Positions 24,305-36,655 of a stretch of 64,000 nt of DNA are shown here, one piece after another. The notes below the pieces were generated by a model. That model ran no database searches. It had not been told where the DNA came from and saw only the letters and a program-made list of their open reading frames with translations. The translations under genes were made by a program, and so were the position numbers. Every line of letters begins with the position of its first letter. The first letter of the stretch is position 1. The stretch is from Bactericera cockerelli (lineage: Eukaryota > Arthropoda > Insecta > Hemiptera > Triozidae), in assembly GCA_024516035.1 (NCBI GenBank), contig CM044957.1, positions 15,324,564 to 15,388,563 of the forward strand. Reading direction: 5' to 3'.

Positions 24305-24789
24305 GAAATTATAAAGAAAAAATAAATAGATTGAATAAAGAAACAACAACAAAAAAGAGAATAAAGCTAATGCTCTACCGAAAGGGCGGTATTATTGCCT
24401 CTGTGGCAATCTCTTCCGCCCAACCCTTATAGAAATCAGAAGTATTGAAATCTGCCGTCCACTCACTAAAAAATGAGTTGCTATTTATATGGATAACTAT
24501 ACCAGTGGTGACAATACGAGAAGGAATAGTTATAAATTTATGTCAGTTGAAGAAGTCATGTGATAAGGAGTGTCGTAATGGTGGGCTTTCCACTAAATAT
24601 ACTATCATAATCAGCGTAGATTGTGTACAAACTTTCGTCTGCTCTTTTCACCTGTACCTATTTATACATACAAACTATATTTCCCGTATATGTATAAGCA
24701 ATTAGGCACTGTAGTTTCTCGGAGGCGTTCTCCGCGAAACGACCGTTTCGCTTGATAATACCTACAACCTACATTGTACTCTTTGTAGG

Positions 24790-24930
24790 TATTTTTGATC
24801 GATAAGGCAGCGGACTTGTAACCTGGAGGTCGGTGGTTCAAGTCCCGGTTTCAGCGTAGATTTAGTAAAGCTAGTTTGAGTAGTTGTAATATCACGAGAG
24901 TGATTAACACAACTATGATAACTAAAAAAA
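24790..24930 (+). repeat. tRNA-derived SINE family B
   Basis: The head GATCGATAAGGCAGCGGAC, CTTGTAACCTGG, B box GGTTCAAGTCC, then body GAGTAGTTGTAATATCACG and an A-rich end. The CTTGTAA loop suggests descent from tRNA-Thr(TGT). Confidence 0.8.
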
Positions 24931-25623
24931 AGGTATTTTTTCTTTGAATCGATTGTAAGTAATAGTCTGCAGGAGGCACCAGGTCATTAATGAAACTCAT
25001 TAGCATGTAGATGTGAAGATGTGTGTTCTAGCATCATGTAGATGTGAAGATGAAGATGTGTGTTCCAGATCTAGATCTTGATGAGGACGGCATTAAGCTA
25101 ATCATAAATGTTAAGTGTTATTTGTGTTGGAACAAATTATCGTTAAGTGTTTGGAATCTAGCGCAGTGGAGAATTTCGAAACGTGACTTGAGCATACATT
25201 AAATAAGAAAAAAAAACTTTTTCCCAATTTTATCTGATGTCTAAGCTACCTTTATTATATTTTCATTATTCTTTTCCGTAACCTCTTCTGTACACTTCTT
25301 CCTTTCCAATCCTTCTCTCTCAAATCAGCTTCAATCTCCACTTAGCCCAATTTGGCTATTATCTCTTTTCAATTATTTAAAGTCTCGCACATGTTTTCCC
25401 AATGTAATGAAAATCTCATCTCACCACGAAACATAACATAACCAGCGAAAACACCATTATCTCAGATGTCCTCCATTGGTTCACTCAACGACTCTACTTT
25501 CACAGTTCATTTTCTCGTTTCTTAATCTCTTCTTCCTCGTCACACTGTACAGTGTACATCTATCACTTCTTATTTCAGAGTCTAAATGCCGAATCATAAA
25601 ACAGGATTAAAGTTATATCATAG

Positions 25624-26035
25624 GCCAGACTGTCCCTCAACTTGGGCTATAGTGAATAGTGCACTATGATTGGTTGGAACTCCAACCACACTGAACATCT
25701 ATCACTTATTTCAAAGTCTAGTGTCCGAATTATAAATCAGGATAAAATTTAAGATAAGCTCAACTTGGGCTATAGTGCACTGTGATTGGTTGGAACTCCA
25801 ACCACACTGAACATCTATCACTTATTTCAAAGTCTAGTGTCCGAATTTATAATCAGGATCAAATTTAAGATAAGCTCAACTTGGGCTATAGTGCACTGTG
25901 ATTGGTTGGAACTCCAACCACACTGAACATCTATCACTTATTTCAAAGTCTAGTGTCCGAATTATAAATCAGGATCAAATTTAAGATAAGCTCAACTTGG
26001 GCTATAGTGCGCTTTGATTGGTTGAACTCCAACTT
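25624..26035 (+). repeat. Minisatellite of 116-bp units (about 3.5 copies)
   Basis: Three near-identical 116-bp units begin CATCTATCACTTATTTCAAAG and contain CTCAACTTGGGCTATAGTGC and TGTGATTGGTTGGAACTCC. A more diverged unit precedes them and a partial one ends the array. It lies in the intron between collagen exons b and c. Confidence 0.9.
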
Positions 26036-26536
26036 CAGGGCTTTTCGGCCTTACTTTAGTACTTTTCATAATTTGCCCCTACAGGTCTAAATGACTTTCT
26101 ATCTTATGCTTTGGTTGTGTCAGAGGTTTCTACATAAGACATTACCTCTTTAAGACTCTCTTCATCACAGATACTGCCAATTAAATTTATCCCATCATAT
26201 CCCTCCTATTCAAAAAATATTTTTTTTTTTTAATTTTACTTTTCTTGCGTTTTTACTTGATTTTTTAAATGAATTTTGTTCGACGACAAGTCGAAGTTGC
26301 GCCCTACCTTTACTGTGTCTACTAGTCAAGGGGCTGGGCTCTTGACTCAAGAATACCTTCTCAAGACCCTGTATCCGCCACTGGGGTAATAGCTCCTACA
26401 ATGTTGCCACGTGCTCCCAGCTGTAATTAGCTTCTGTGTTAATGCTGTGTTTATAGTGCTGCTGCGTTTAATTAATCTCTTCTGGATCCATCGTAAATCA
26501 GCGCGGGATCTTCCAGAATTATAATTCTGGTTCTGG

Positions 26537-26561
26537 TGTGTGTGTGTGTGTGAGTGTGTGT

Positions 26562-26624
<63 letters not shown>

Positions 26625-26630
26625 GAGAGA

Positions 26631-26663
<33 letters not shown>

Positions 26664-26772
26664 AAAGAGAGAGAGAGAGAAGAGAGAAGAAGAGAGAGAG
26701 AGAGAGAGAGAGAAAGAAAGAGAGAGAGAGAGAGAAAGAAAGAGAGAGAGAGAGAGAGAAAGAAAGAGAGAT
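26537..26772. repeat. GT then GA microsatellite
   Basis: A (TG)n run of about 80 bp passes into (GA)n with AAAG interruptions over about 155 bp. It abuts the 3' end of the antisense LINE, so the GA run may have grown from the LINE tail. Confidence 0.92.
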
Positions 26773-27047
26773 TTTTTGATTTTTGATTTGATATTATTCT
26801 TTATTTTATACAATTTTGGATTACATAATATTTCACCTCCTAAGATAATTCTACCTTATTGTGGAGGTGGGCTCCTCTCATTTATTAATTAACTGTAATA
26901 ATATATTAAAAGCGCTATAGATAAGTAGAAGTTTAGTTATAAAAATGTAAATACAGGTTGTAAATGGAATATAGAAATTGTATAAAAAAAATTGGGATAT
27001 AAAATTGTATGAAAAAAATTGTAAATGAAATATAATAAGTATTGACA

Positions 27048-27296
27048 GTCACCATGGCTGAGTGATTCAGCGCGCCAGGCATCGCACGTACGGCGACCCG
27101 GGTTCGATTCCCAGCGGGGCAGGAATATTTCCGCTCTGCACCTGGATGTTCGGTGTCCACTCACACCTCGTGAGGAAATATGAGCAGTCACTTGTATGAG
27201 CAACGACCAGTGACGGCATCACCAGAGTATTAGTAATGCTGCGCCAGCTACAAAACTGTGAAGAGGCGCTGTGCTTCACCACAAAGAAAATCATAC
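27048..27296 (+). mobile_element. tRNA-derived SINE inserted in the LINE 3' region
   Basis: The 249-bp insert is flanked by a perfect 16-bp direct repeat ATAATAAGTATTGACA (27032-27047 and 27297-27312). The head has an A box (CATGGCTGAGTGATTCAG) and B box GGGTTCGATTCC. The body contains CTCACACCTCGTGAGG and ends GAAAATCATAC. It is unrelated to SINE families A and B. Confidence 0.9.
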
Positions 27297-27664
27297 ATAA
27301 TAAGTATTGACAAGATAAATGATTCGAATAATTTAACTGGGTCATTATAAATAAAAATTGATAAGTGAAAGTGTAGGGAAAAAAGTAATAAGATAATTTA
27401 AACTCGTAATTATAAAATAATGGTAATGTAGATGAAGAGAATAAAATATATAGTAATATGTCAGAATAGACATGTTCAAAAGATACTATTGATTAAATTA
27501 ATAACTTTATTTTTCCTTTATTGAAAAAAATATTTATTTCCGAATTCGCCTCTTTTTCATTCACTAACATGTAATTTTAGTGGTATCCCCTAACTAAGTT
27601 TCTAAATAAACAAAATAAAATTAAATTTGAGAAAGTGTGCAAAAGAATAATACAGTAAAATAAA

Positions 27665-30505
27665 TTAACTACCGACAATGTTTTGTCTCAGCTTTTTCTT
27701 CATTGTATCCGCATCATTTTCATCCAGGAAACTCCGGCAATATTTGTTAAGTAAACTGGGTATTATATATTCCAATCGACGATCTCCATACAGTTTCGTT
27801 TTGACCTTTGCTCTGATGAAATGTTGCGAACGAAGTGAGTAATCATGCTCCGTTAGCTGTCGATATTTATCATTAAAAAAATTACAACTTATCAGGATCA
27901 TTTTCGATAGCTGCTCGGGTGTTAGAAGGGGCAATTTATTATTGAACAGAAACCTCTGTATCCTATGCTGTGCTCTGTTTAGTGGTGTTAATACGTATTG
28001 AGGACTAAACGTGTACAGGGGCGCACCATATCTGAGCAAGGACTCGACCAAGGAAAAGTAAATTGTTTTCTTTGTGCTGAATGGGAGGGCGTCTGCATTT
28101 GTTTTTTTAAGTTTATAGTCCACGATTCTAAGTTTCTTGCTCAGATTGTATACATGGTCTTTCATCTTAAATTCAGAATCAATAATCATGCCTAGATATT
28201 TTACCTTTGTATTGTATTCAGCCCGGTGACAAGAACATCCTCGCTCGTAGTTATTTCCCACCAGACAATCTCGGCTGTGACAGGAGATCCTGTGAGATGA
28301 AGTGTCTATTCGTTTGCTGGCGAAACCCATTATCATCGTTTCGGTTTTCTTATCATTTATATAGATGTGATTTGCGTAGAAGTATTTTTGCAGTTCTATA
28401 AAATCAGTTTGAGCATTATTTATAGCAATTATGGGATCTTTATGGATTGAGATAATGCAAGAGTCGTCAGCAAACATTTTTAGATGACATTTTCGTTTAA
28501 CATACTGTATATCATATGTGTAGATATTGAACCAGGTAGGGGAATTAATCCCCCCCTGAACAAGGCCCTGCAGCACATTTTCACGCTCACTTTGGACTTC
28601 TCCTATTCGTGTTATTTGTTTTCTGTTGGTAAAAAAGTTGCGGAGTAGCAGCGGATGGTTAATACCGGTGTCTTTTAATTTTTTGCACAGCAGGGAGTGG
28701 TTTATTGTGTCAAAGGCGAGGCTCAGATCTAAATATACAATTACTACACAGTTTCTCTGGTCCAGGTCAGTGTTTATGAGATCAGAAAATTCAAGTAACA
28801 ACGTCATAGTGCTTTTACCTGCTTGAAAACCATGCTGAAATTCAGGTAAAATTTTGTTAATAGTGAGGTATTTCTTGGTCTGAATATTCAAATGTTTTTC
28901 TAAAATTTTCTCAATAATGGGCATCGAACCTACAGGCCTGTAGTTAGCAACGTCGTCAATCTTATTTTTCTTATAAATGGGCGTGACACAAGAAATCTTT
29001 AGAATGTCCGGCATATACGATTTTTTAATAATTAGATTTACAAGGTGGGTCAACATAGGTAAGAATAATGGGGTATTATTAATTATGTGGGAGTTCATTA
29101 TTCCATCAATTCCCTTTCCCGTTCTTTTCATGGACTTCAAGATTTTTTCCACGTCTTTATCGTTAGCTTTTCTCAGCAACATAGAACTGTTATTAGATGG
29201 GGGGGAAAAGTTCAACATGTTCACAGCTAAGTCAGGGCCTCTGTTTTTATACTGTATGTCACTAATTTGTTTCATGAAGTTTTGATTAAACTTATTGGCT
29301 AATGACAAAAGATTACTTGTCTGAAAATTCTTTTTTAATTTTTCTTCTGGCGGCTCCTTTTTCTTCCTGTCCATCAGTTCGTTGATCAGCGTCCAGGTTT
29401 TTCTCATGTCACCCTTCGCCTCAGAAAACTTTTTATACATAAAAATTCTCTTTTCTTTTTTAATGAGATTCGTTACTATATTTCTTTGTTTTTTATATCT
29501 TTCATAGTTGAACATATTGTTTTTGTTATTTCGCCACACTCGAAGAAGATTTTGTTTTAAAGAGATCTCATTCCTTATTTTATCATTTACCCACGGTGTA
29601 TAGGATTCCTTCTCTCTTAATTTAATAGTTTTTGTACATGATTCATAAATAAAATTAAATTTTTCGACAATTTTTGAGTAGAAGTATTCCGGGTCATCAT
29701 TATCTTGTATTTCAGCCCAATTAGTACTATTAATCAGTTGTTGAACTTTTTTATTATCCAGTATAGTTTTAGTAGTAGGTGAATTTTTAACAGTATTATT
29801 TTGTCGAGTACTAGATATTCTTAAAGCGACAAAATAGTGATCAGCCACTTTATCGTGTATAACTGTTGCAGTGTGATTCATCAGGTTATTAAACCTTAGA
29901 TTGATGTGATCCAAACAAGAACTGGTTACTCTTCCACTTAACAGTTCCTCTCTAGTGGGCTCTCGGACTAGTGGTAATATTGTATTTTGGTATAAAATAT
30001 TTAAATAATTTTGGTTAATATTTGTTTTCTTCTGGATGCAAATATTAATATCCCCAATTATAAGTACATTTTCATTTCTCCTAATACCATTTTGAAGCCA
30101 GAAATTTAGGTCATCCAGAAATTTATTTATGTTTAAGTTCGGGGCTCGGTAAATAGCAAGTACAGTACATTCTAATTTACGTTGAGGGTCAGTAGCCTTG
30201 ATAATCAGGCTCTCTGATTCCTCAAGGTTGTACATCAAGTTTTCTACTTGTATGCCATCTCGATAAAAGATCATTACCCCCCCGCCCTGGTACCTGGCTA
30301 CTCTACACTTACTCATCTGCTGGAAGCCTTCGAGTTGGTAAGCGACTGCCTCTTCTTCGTTGACCTTGATTTCCGTCAGGATTAGTAGGTCCAACTCCTT
30401 TAGTACTGGCTCAATCTTCACACGAAGGAGATCCCATTTGCTTTTTATTGACATAAGATTTATATGAAGAACTGTAAATAAATCATTATTTAATTTTTTT
30501 TCCAA
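27665..30505 (-). CDS. LINE ORF2: endonuclease and reverse transcriptase
   Basis: The 946-codon frame has an apurinic-type endonuclease at the N-terminus: HIN at residues 14-16, LTE at 43-45, IIGDINI near 145-155, LDHINLR and ADHYFVAL near 195-225. The reverse transcriptase follows: ANYRPVGSMP, YLDLSLAFDTINH near 594, GLVQGGINSP near 648 and the catalytic FADDS near 680. A thumb and C-terminal region with LKYLGMIID-type motif ends it. There is no stop or frameshift inside, so the copy is young or selected. The frame opens with TTG directly after an in-frame TGA; the first ATG is codon 18, after the catalytic Asn16, so the natural start is unclear. Jockey/CR1-like clade is a guess. Confidence 0.93.
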   Translation of the reverse strand: MEKKLNNDLFTVLHINLMSIKSKWDLLRVKIEPVLKELDLLILTEIKVNEEEAVAYQLEGFQQMSKCRVARYQGGGVMIFYRDGIQVENLMYNLEESESLIIKATDPQRKLECTVLAIYRAPNLNINKFLDDLNFWLQNGIRRNENVLIIGDINICIQKKTNINQNYLNILYQNTILPLVREPTREELLSGRVTSSCLDHINLRFNNLMNHTATVIHDKVADHYFVALRISSTRQNNTVKNSPTTKTILDNKKVQQLINSTNWAEIQDNDDPEYFYSKIVEKFNFIYESCTKTIKLREKESYTPWVNDKIRNEISLKQNLLRVWRNNKNNMFNYERYKKQRNIVTNLIKKEKRIFMYKKFSEAKGDMRKTWTLINELMDRKKKEPPEEKLKKNFQTSNLLSLANKFNQNFMKQISDIQYKNRGPDLAVNMLNFSPPSNNSSMLLRKANDKDVEKILKSMKRTGKGIDGIMNSHIINNTPLFLPMLTHLVNLIIKKSYMPDILKISCVTPIYKKNKIDDVANYRPVGSMPIIEKILEKHLNIQTKKYLTINKILPEFQHGFQAGKSTMTLLLEFSDLINTDLDQRNCVVIVYLDLSLAFDTINHSLLCKKLKDTGINHPLLLRNFFTNRKQITRIGEVQSERENVLQGLVQGGINSPTWFNIYTYDIQYVKRKCHLKMFADDSCIISIHKDPIIAINNAQTDFIELQKYFYANHIYINDKKTETMIMGFASKRIDTSSHRISCHSRDCLVGNNYERGCSCHRAEYNTKVKYLGMIIDSEFKMKDHVYNLSKKLRIVDYKLKKTNADALPFSTKKTIYFSLVESLLRYGAPLYTFSPQYVLTPLNRAQHRIQRFLFNNKLPLLTPEQLSKMILISCNFFNDKYRQLTEHDYSLRSQHFIRAKVKTKLYGDRRLEYIIPSLLNKYCRSFLDENDADTMKKKLRQNIVGS

Positions 30506-30683
30506 TCAATTAAATCATGACAAACTTCACATTTTGTTGTAATGCTAGTAATTTGGTTGAAATAATTTAGGTTGCTATTAATCATGTGTTATGTATGATA
30601 TCCATTGAGAACTATAATATGTAAGAATTGGGCTACATTTTGCTTAAATCGTTCATACAGATTAACGATTCAATGTTAGAGTC

Positions 30684-30749
30684 AACAGAGAGAGAGAGAG
30701 AGAGAAAGAGAAATAGAGAGAGAGAGAGAGAAAGAGAGAGAGAGGAGAA

Positions 30750-30782
<33 letters not shown>

Positions 30783-30784
30783 AG

Positions 30785-30839
<55 letters not shown>

Positions 30840-30885
30840 AAGAGAGAGAGAAAGCGAGAGAGAAAGAGAGAGAGAGAGAGAGAAA

Positions 30886-30916
<31 letters not shown>

Positions 30917-30985
30917 GAGAGAGAGAGAGAGAAAGAAATAGAGAGAGAGAAAGAGAGAGGGAGAGAAGAAGAGAGAGAAAAAAAC
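30684..30985. repeat. GA microsatellite of about 300 bp
   Basis: Irregular (GA)n with AAAG and AAGA interruptions. The long Arg/Glu and Ser/Leu frames on both strands are repeat translations. Confidence 0.93.
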
Positions 30986-31249
30986 AAGGGGGAAAAAGGG
31001 ATGGATTGGGAGAATGGCGGAAAAGAGAAGAACAAAAAAGTAGTTTCTGAAATGACCTGATTGATATCAAATCAAACAACACTACTCACATAATACTCAG
31101 TTTTATTTTCCCGAAGAGCCTCCTGAGGCGAACATAAGATACTGACTACTGATGTTATAAGTTATAACGAGGCGTGATAAAAAGGTCAGAATACTCTAAT
31201 CACGACTGTTTAAAGTTTGAGAAAGCTCACTTGAAGGTAAGTACTTATT

Positions 31250-31335
31250 TTTTTTTATAGGTAAATGTGCCCGCTTTCGCATTACTTCAGGGAATTTATC
31301 TTTACATCCATGCCATTCCGGAAGTGTAAAGTGTA
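31250..31335 (-). repeat. Family F SINE body, inverted copy
   Basis: GCCCGCTTTCGCATTACTTC and ATCTTTACATCCATGCCATT are the reverse complement of the 31798 copy. Confidence 0.65.
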
Positions 31336-31797
31336 CCTTGATAGAGTGTGCTCTATAAAAGGACATTTTCACAGTACATACACAATAATACATGTAGGAA
31401 GTGTCCTATAGGAGCTGTTCTGGAAAATTTAATTAAGTAGACTCCTGTGCGTTGCTGTCGCAAAAACAAAGCAGCACTTTCCCTAATGGAACCTCCAAGC
31501 TGGGGCTCCAGATTAGAGTTGACATCTGCTGGAGAAGCACATGGGTACACCCTATGACCCTTTCATAACATTTTGCAGGGCAAACACAGGTATATTCTAT
31601 GTGGAAATGGAATAATTTGAAAGGCCAGCAATCTCGGTACCTTGAACTCATGATCTGGAGATCGTTGGTTCGAGTTCCTTTATGAATTTTAGGAAGCCAG
31701 GTTTAATAATAACACTCTTTAGTGGAAGGTAACCACCACGCGAGGTTAATACTCAAACCATTTTCTATCACCTAACCCTCTCAACCACTAAGCCGAC

Positions 31798-31965
31798 CTC
31801 CGTGGCTCAGTGGTTAAGAGCATTGGTTGCTGACCCGGAGGTTGCGGGTTCGAATGCGGGCCGGAGCCGAAAATTCTAACCGAGTTTTCCGTTTCCGGAA
31901 TGGCGTGGATGTAAAGGTAAAGTACCCTGAAGTAATGCGAAAGCGGTTCCGGGGCACAATTACCT
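31798..31965 (+). repeat. tRNA-derived SINE (family F)
   Basis: The head has CTCCGTGGCTCAGTGGTTAA (A box) and GCGGGTTCGAATGC (B box). The body GGAATGGCGTGGATGTAAAG and AGTAATGCGAAAGCGG is found inverted at 31255-31330. Together the two copies form an interrupted inverted pair about 0.6 kb across. Confidence 0.7.
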
Positions 31966-32028
31966 TCTTTTTTTTTCTTCTTCTTTTTTTAAACTCTCGT
32001 ATTATTATTATGTCTTATTATTGTGTGG

Positions 32029-32100
32029 TGGGATTCGCATTAACGGATCTCTACGCTACTTGGATTACCAGACTAGCGCGTTAACCACTTGGCTACCAGG
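32029..32100 (-). repeat. tRNA-like sequence related to 359-440
   Basis: The minus strand shares the A-box CAAGTGGTTAACGCGCTAG and the CTGGTAATCCA region with the copy at 359-440, with a damaged B box. It follows directly on another tRNA-type SINE (31798). Confidence 0.5.
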
Positions 32101-35100
32101 TTTAGTAATTTTGTGACACTTGTTTTACATAAAACAACATATTGATCACTTGGCTTTTATTTCCGATCAAATCTGTAATTGATATCTGAAATATTTTTTG
32201 GCAATTTAAATTGCATTATAGTAGGTAGAAAAGTCGCTATTTCATAATATTTTTTCCTCTATAAACAAGATACGTTTTTTAAAGTAACCCATTGAGGTAG
32301 GTACGTAAATTAAGATACCACCATGGAGCGAGCACCCAATATCACAGGTCACCCCTGGAGAAATTTTAATAACTTAATCCATACCATGCTTTCTGCTACA
32401 GAGAACTGTGCGGACCACCTTGAAGAATTATGGGGATATCTCGTTCTCACAAAGATAAAAAGTCGGTTATCTGAATCAGAGTCCTGATAAAAATCTCATA
32501 AATCAAATCTGAAATTTCCGAATTGTTTTTTCATGCCACATAATTTATTGTTTTTAATCGCCGAAGATTATTAAGGCATTTAATGTAGATAGTAGAATAG
32601 TCGTATGGTTAATTGGATAAGGTCAGTTTAATACCGAAAATTTTAGCAGGTAATTAGTGTTTGAGATACATAGGTTGAGGGTGGAACTCGGTCTTCATAA
32701 GTGGATCGGTACGTTCATTGGGTCAAATCCAAACAAAGCAGTCACATATCTGTGAGGCTTTTTCCTCCTTGGTATTGTCTATGGGAATATTTTAACTAGG
32801 AACCCTGTGCAGTAGATTTCATGCTACTTAAAAATAATGATGTATTAACTGTAATATTTAGAAAACGCATGCAACTGAAGAACACAGGGGAAGAAGGATG
32901 AAGGTCCAAAATTTCGAAAATTGAGTTAGATACGGATTAAGGTCCTTTGATAGTGTAAAAATACGTAGACATGTTAAAAATATGGAATAAGGTTGAGGGT
33001 GAGTAGATATTTACATTTTTAAATCCTGCGGTCATGGGAAGAAAGATGAGAGTCACATCGCTTGTACGGAAGAAAGATGATGAGAGTCCATGGTCTTGAA
33101 GATGAGAGTCCACAAGTTTACAAACTTAAAATTGAATTATCTCAAAATCAAAAAAAATGGACATTCATCTTTCTTCCCCTGGCCTCTTCAACTGTGATTG
33201 CGAAGGTTGACTAGTCTAACTCTTTCAGTCTAACAGAAGCACTACAAATAATACTAAGTATGACTTTTCCCCAAGCAAGAAGGTTTGGGCCTGTCGATTG
33301 TAGACAGAACATGTCTTCCTTCAAAGTTGCCATAATGTATTTAGCAACAACCGTGAAAAGTTTTAACCTCATTTATGCCTAAAGCTATTACAGGCACAGC
33401 AAAAGTTTTAATAAATGTAACACGAAGTTTTCCACATTTATGTGGGCATAGCTTTGTCGTGCAGTTAGACAAACTTTGTCACATTTCATGCCAAGCTTTG
33501 AATATTGCTTTTTATAATAATATATAATATACTAATTATTATTATATTATAATAATCATTATGATCAAGAGTTAGATTATTTTATCCATATGACTTACAA
33601 TTTTCACTATTTCCGTTATTATCAGTTTCATAATTATCATATTATATGTTGTTGTTGTTGTTATCCATATTCTTGTTTTTGCTATCCATATTGTTGTTGT
33701 TGTGACTGTTATCATCATCCGTTTTTGTTCTTGACTTTCTTGAACATAATCATAGTCATGACACCATTCTTGTCATCATCCATATTGTTGTTGTCATGAT
33801 CTTGACCATCATTCATTTTCGTACAAATGACTTGTCAACACAGTCATGACTACTGACACCATCAGCAATATCATCATCCTCACCATCTCATTCCAGCAAA
33901 GTGTTACGCCGCCACCAGAGAACGTGTTTGGAATTTTCTCCAGTTAGCTGAATGAGTCTGTCTGAAATTAAAAGCGAAAGAGTCTACACTCTGCCGTCAT
34001 TATGCATTAGAAGGAAAATGGGTATCCATTTCTAACTTTGCTATTAGTATAGTTAGGTCCTTGTCTGAAGCTATGAATATTATTACTGGTATTCTCTAGG
34101 TTGTAGGTATACTAGCGTTGCTAAAAGTTTACGAATAACACTTGAAATTTAGGTATACATATGTAATTATGTAGGTATGTTGTGAATACTTTGTACTATT
34201 TACTGTGCAGTTCTACGGTAAATATTAAAGAAATAATTTTGACTTTTTTGTAGTCACAAGAGTACATCTATTTTCGAACTTCAAGGTCTCATGATCGATC
34301 CAAGACGGAGCAAATATTTTCGACAGCACATTATCCATGGCTTGTTTTCTGCAATCGTGTCTTCATTTTCTCTTTTCACTGTGACAGCAACATGACCATA
34401 GCAGTCAAAACTCAAAAGTCCTTCTTCCAACTTGAAACTAAAATACTTTTTGGCACATTCAACCTGGAAATAACATATTAGGCTCTAAGACCGTACACAT
34501 CGAAAAATGCACTGCCCTGTTTAAGTAAAATGTCATACAAAGAGACTTTACACTCACTCTCATAATTACCACTGGACATCAATCTTCATTAAACACATTT
34601 TGATTAAATAATATTGAAACACAATTTTTAAGCCAAAATTGTTCATTTGACACCCTGTAGACATAGCGGTTCCTCTGTTGTTACACCACTACACTACTAA
34701 CTGTAGCTAGTTGTTTGGATTGAAAGAATCTTGAGTAGTTGATCTCCTGAGTATGTTTTAATTTCTATTACTAAGCTGACTTAATAAATATGGAGTATTT
34801 CGCGTATGCAAATTCTGTGGATTCCATATTTATCTTCACACACACATCTAATTCAATAATAATAATACCAAATAGTGTTTATACAATATACATGCAACAC
34901 GGTTGAAGGGTCTTAAAATTTGATACATGTAGGTATAATTTATTTTGAATTGTTAATTAGTTATTTTAGAATTTACATAAAATGTAGAAAATGTCAACAT
35001 ATTTTACATTTATATTGTGTCTTTATGACTTTCTGATTTTGACTCTCAGTCTCTCTCTCTCTCTTTTTCGCTCTCTCTCACACACTAAACTCTCACCATG

Positions 35101-35534
35101 AATATCTGTTTTCTGTTTCGTATTCTACTACTCGGCTCCTTGGTACTGTTAACTATCATTTAAATATTTAAATATTCTTTATTTCCCATTTTCTCTCTCT
35201 TCACCAATCATTCTCGATTTCTTTTATTTTATCAATTCTTTTTCTGTGCTCATCCTCATGGAAGACTCAATGGGTTAAACAAAATCCAATCAGCAAGTGA
35301 TATTATTTATTTTATCTATGAAGTTGTAATGAGACTCGTAAATTATTTTCTACCATGGTGAATATCATTAGTGCCACTGATGAAACAGGGTGGTTCCGAA
35401 ATAGTGTTATTGAATTAGAATCAAATATACTGTGTGTATGATCGTCATAATAATATTTAAATAAGGCTAACTACCTAGTAATTAATAATTTTACAACTAT
35501 GTGTATAACAGAAACTAAAACATTATATTAATCC

Positions 35535-35760
35535 CTTTTGTCACATCCACTAAAACAGAATACCTATTTGTCACATCCACTAAAACAGAATATTTGTCAC
35601 ATTCACTAAAACAGAATATTTGTCACATCCACTAAAACAGAATATTTGTCACATCCACGAAAACAGAGTATTTTATTTGTCACATCCACTACAACAGGAG
35701 TATTTGTCACATTCGCTAAATCCAAATATCTCCTTCATCCACTAAAACGGAGAAAATGTA
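35535..35760. repeat. 26-bp minisatellite (about 8 units)
   Basis: Units of TTTGTCACATCCACTAAAAC plus AGAATA repeat with minor changes; later units decay (CTTCATCCACTAAAACGG). Confidence 0.9.
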
Positions 35761-36187
35761 CCAAAAAGACAGGAATTCTCGTATCATGTTGAAAAATGGG
35801 ATCTGAAAACCTGAATGCGAGGTTTCTATAATGGAAAAAGTTCAACAAACTTGTCTTTTTCTTTGAGGGAAGAGAAAGATTTTTCAACCCTGTCTTTGAA
35901 AACTTTAGAATTATACAGGATGGACTAGAAATAGTTTTTTCATTTAATTTCCTTTCAACATTTTACCTAACACCATTTGTTTCATGAAGTCTCTTTCTCT
36001 AGTTCTTGCTATCGAGCTCCTTGTTTCTTCTCTATTTTTTCTCTCTTGGTCCTCTCTCCCTTGGGCTCTTGGATTCCCTCTCTTTTCTCTTTCTCCGATC
36101 TGAAATCTCTCCATTTCCTTTCCTCGCCTATACAGATTCAATCTCTTATCTCCAAACCATTTCTCTTATTGAATAAGAGATTGAGTA

Positions 36188-36655
36188 CAAATCTCTTATA
36201 TGCACCAAATTTATTGAAACAGAAAGAGAATAATGGGAAAATGAACAACTCCACAGAATATCTACAAGGATATGAGGAGCGACGAATACTTACATACTTA
36301 CATGGATGATATTGTTTAATTTGTGGAGATGTGGAGTATGAAAGGTTCCAGAAATCTCGTTGCTGAGAACACACACTATCATTTATCTATACGTACATTG
36401 AATTTTACTCCAAACAAACTTTTGCTGTCCATTTTGAGATTGACAAATGAATTAAACTATGATATTATATTTTTTCTTTGTTTTTTTTTTGTTTAATTTC
36501 AATTTAATTTGTAATGTAAACTATTGTTTTTGATTTGTAATCTTGTTTAATTGTACATGTGGCCCGCCCGCTAATTAATATATATTAAATTAAAATTCTG
36601 AGGTTAAATAGCACCAAATTTATTGAAACAGAAAGAGAATAATGGAAAAATGAAT
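36188..36655. repeat. Dispersed 44-bp direct duplication
   Basis: GCACCAAATTTATTGAAACA and the following AGAAAGAGAATAATGG occur at about 36198-36244 and 36610-36654, nearly identical. Cause unknown. Confidence 0.7.

Larger units (their letters stand above)
26773..30520 (-). mobile_element. Non-LTR retrotransposon (LINE), 5' truncated, antisense to the collagen gene
   Basis: The element runs on the minus strand from near 30520 to an A-rich tail (AAATAAAGAATAATATCAAA and following A-runs) at about 26773-26815. It carries one long endonuclease/reverse transcriptase frame, a 3' region of about 890 bp with a SINE insertion (27048-27296), and no ORF1. It lies in the 16.8-kb collagen intron. The exact 5' edge is not defined; a GA microsatellite begins at 30684. 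Confidence 0.85.

Noticed and set aside
26472..26892. Open frames rich in Cys-Val and Arg-Glu
   Set aside because: Products of the GT/GA microsatellite; no start context or conserved residues.
30628..31082. Frames of 117-149 codons in the GA tract
   Set aside because: Simple repeat translation in overlapping frames.
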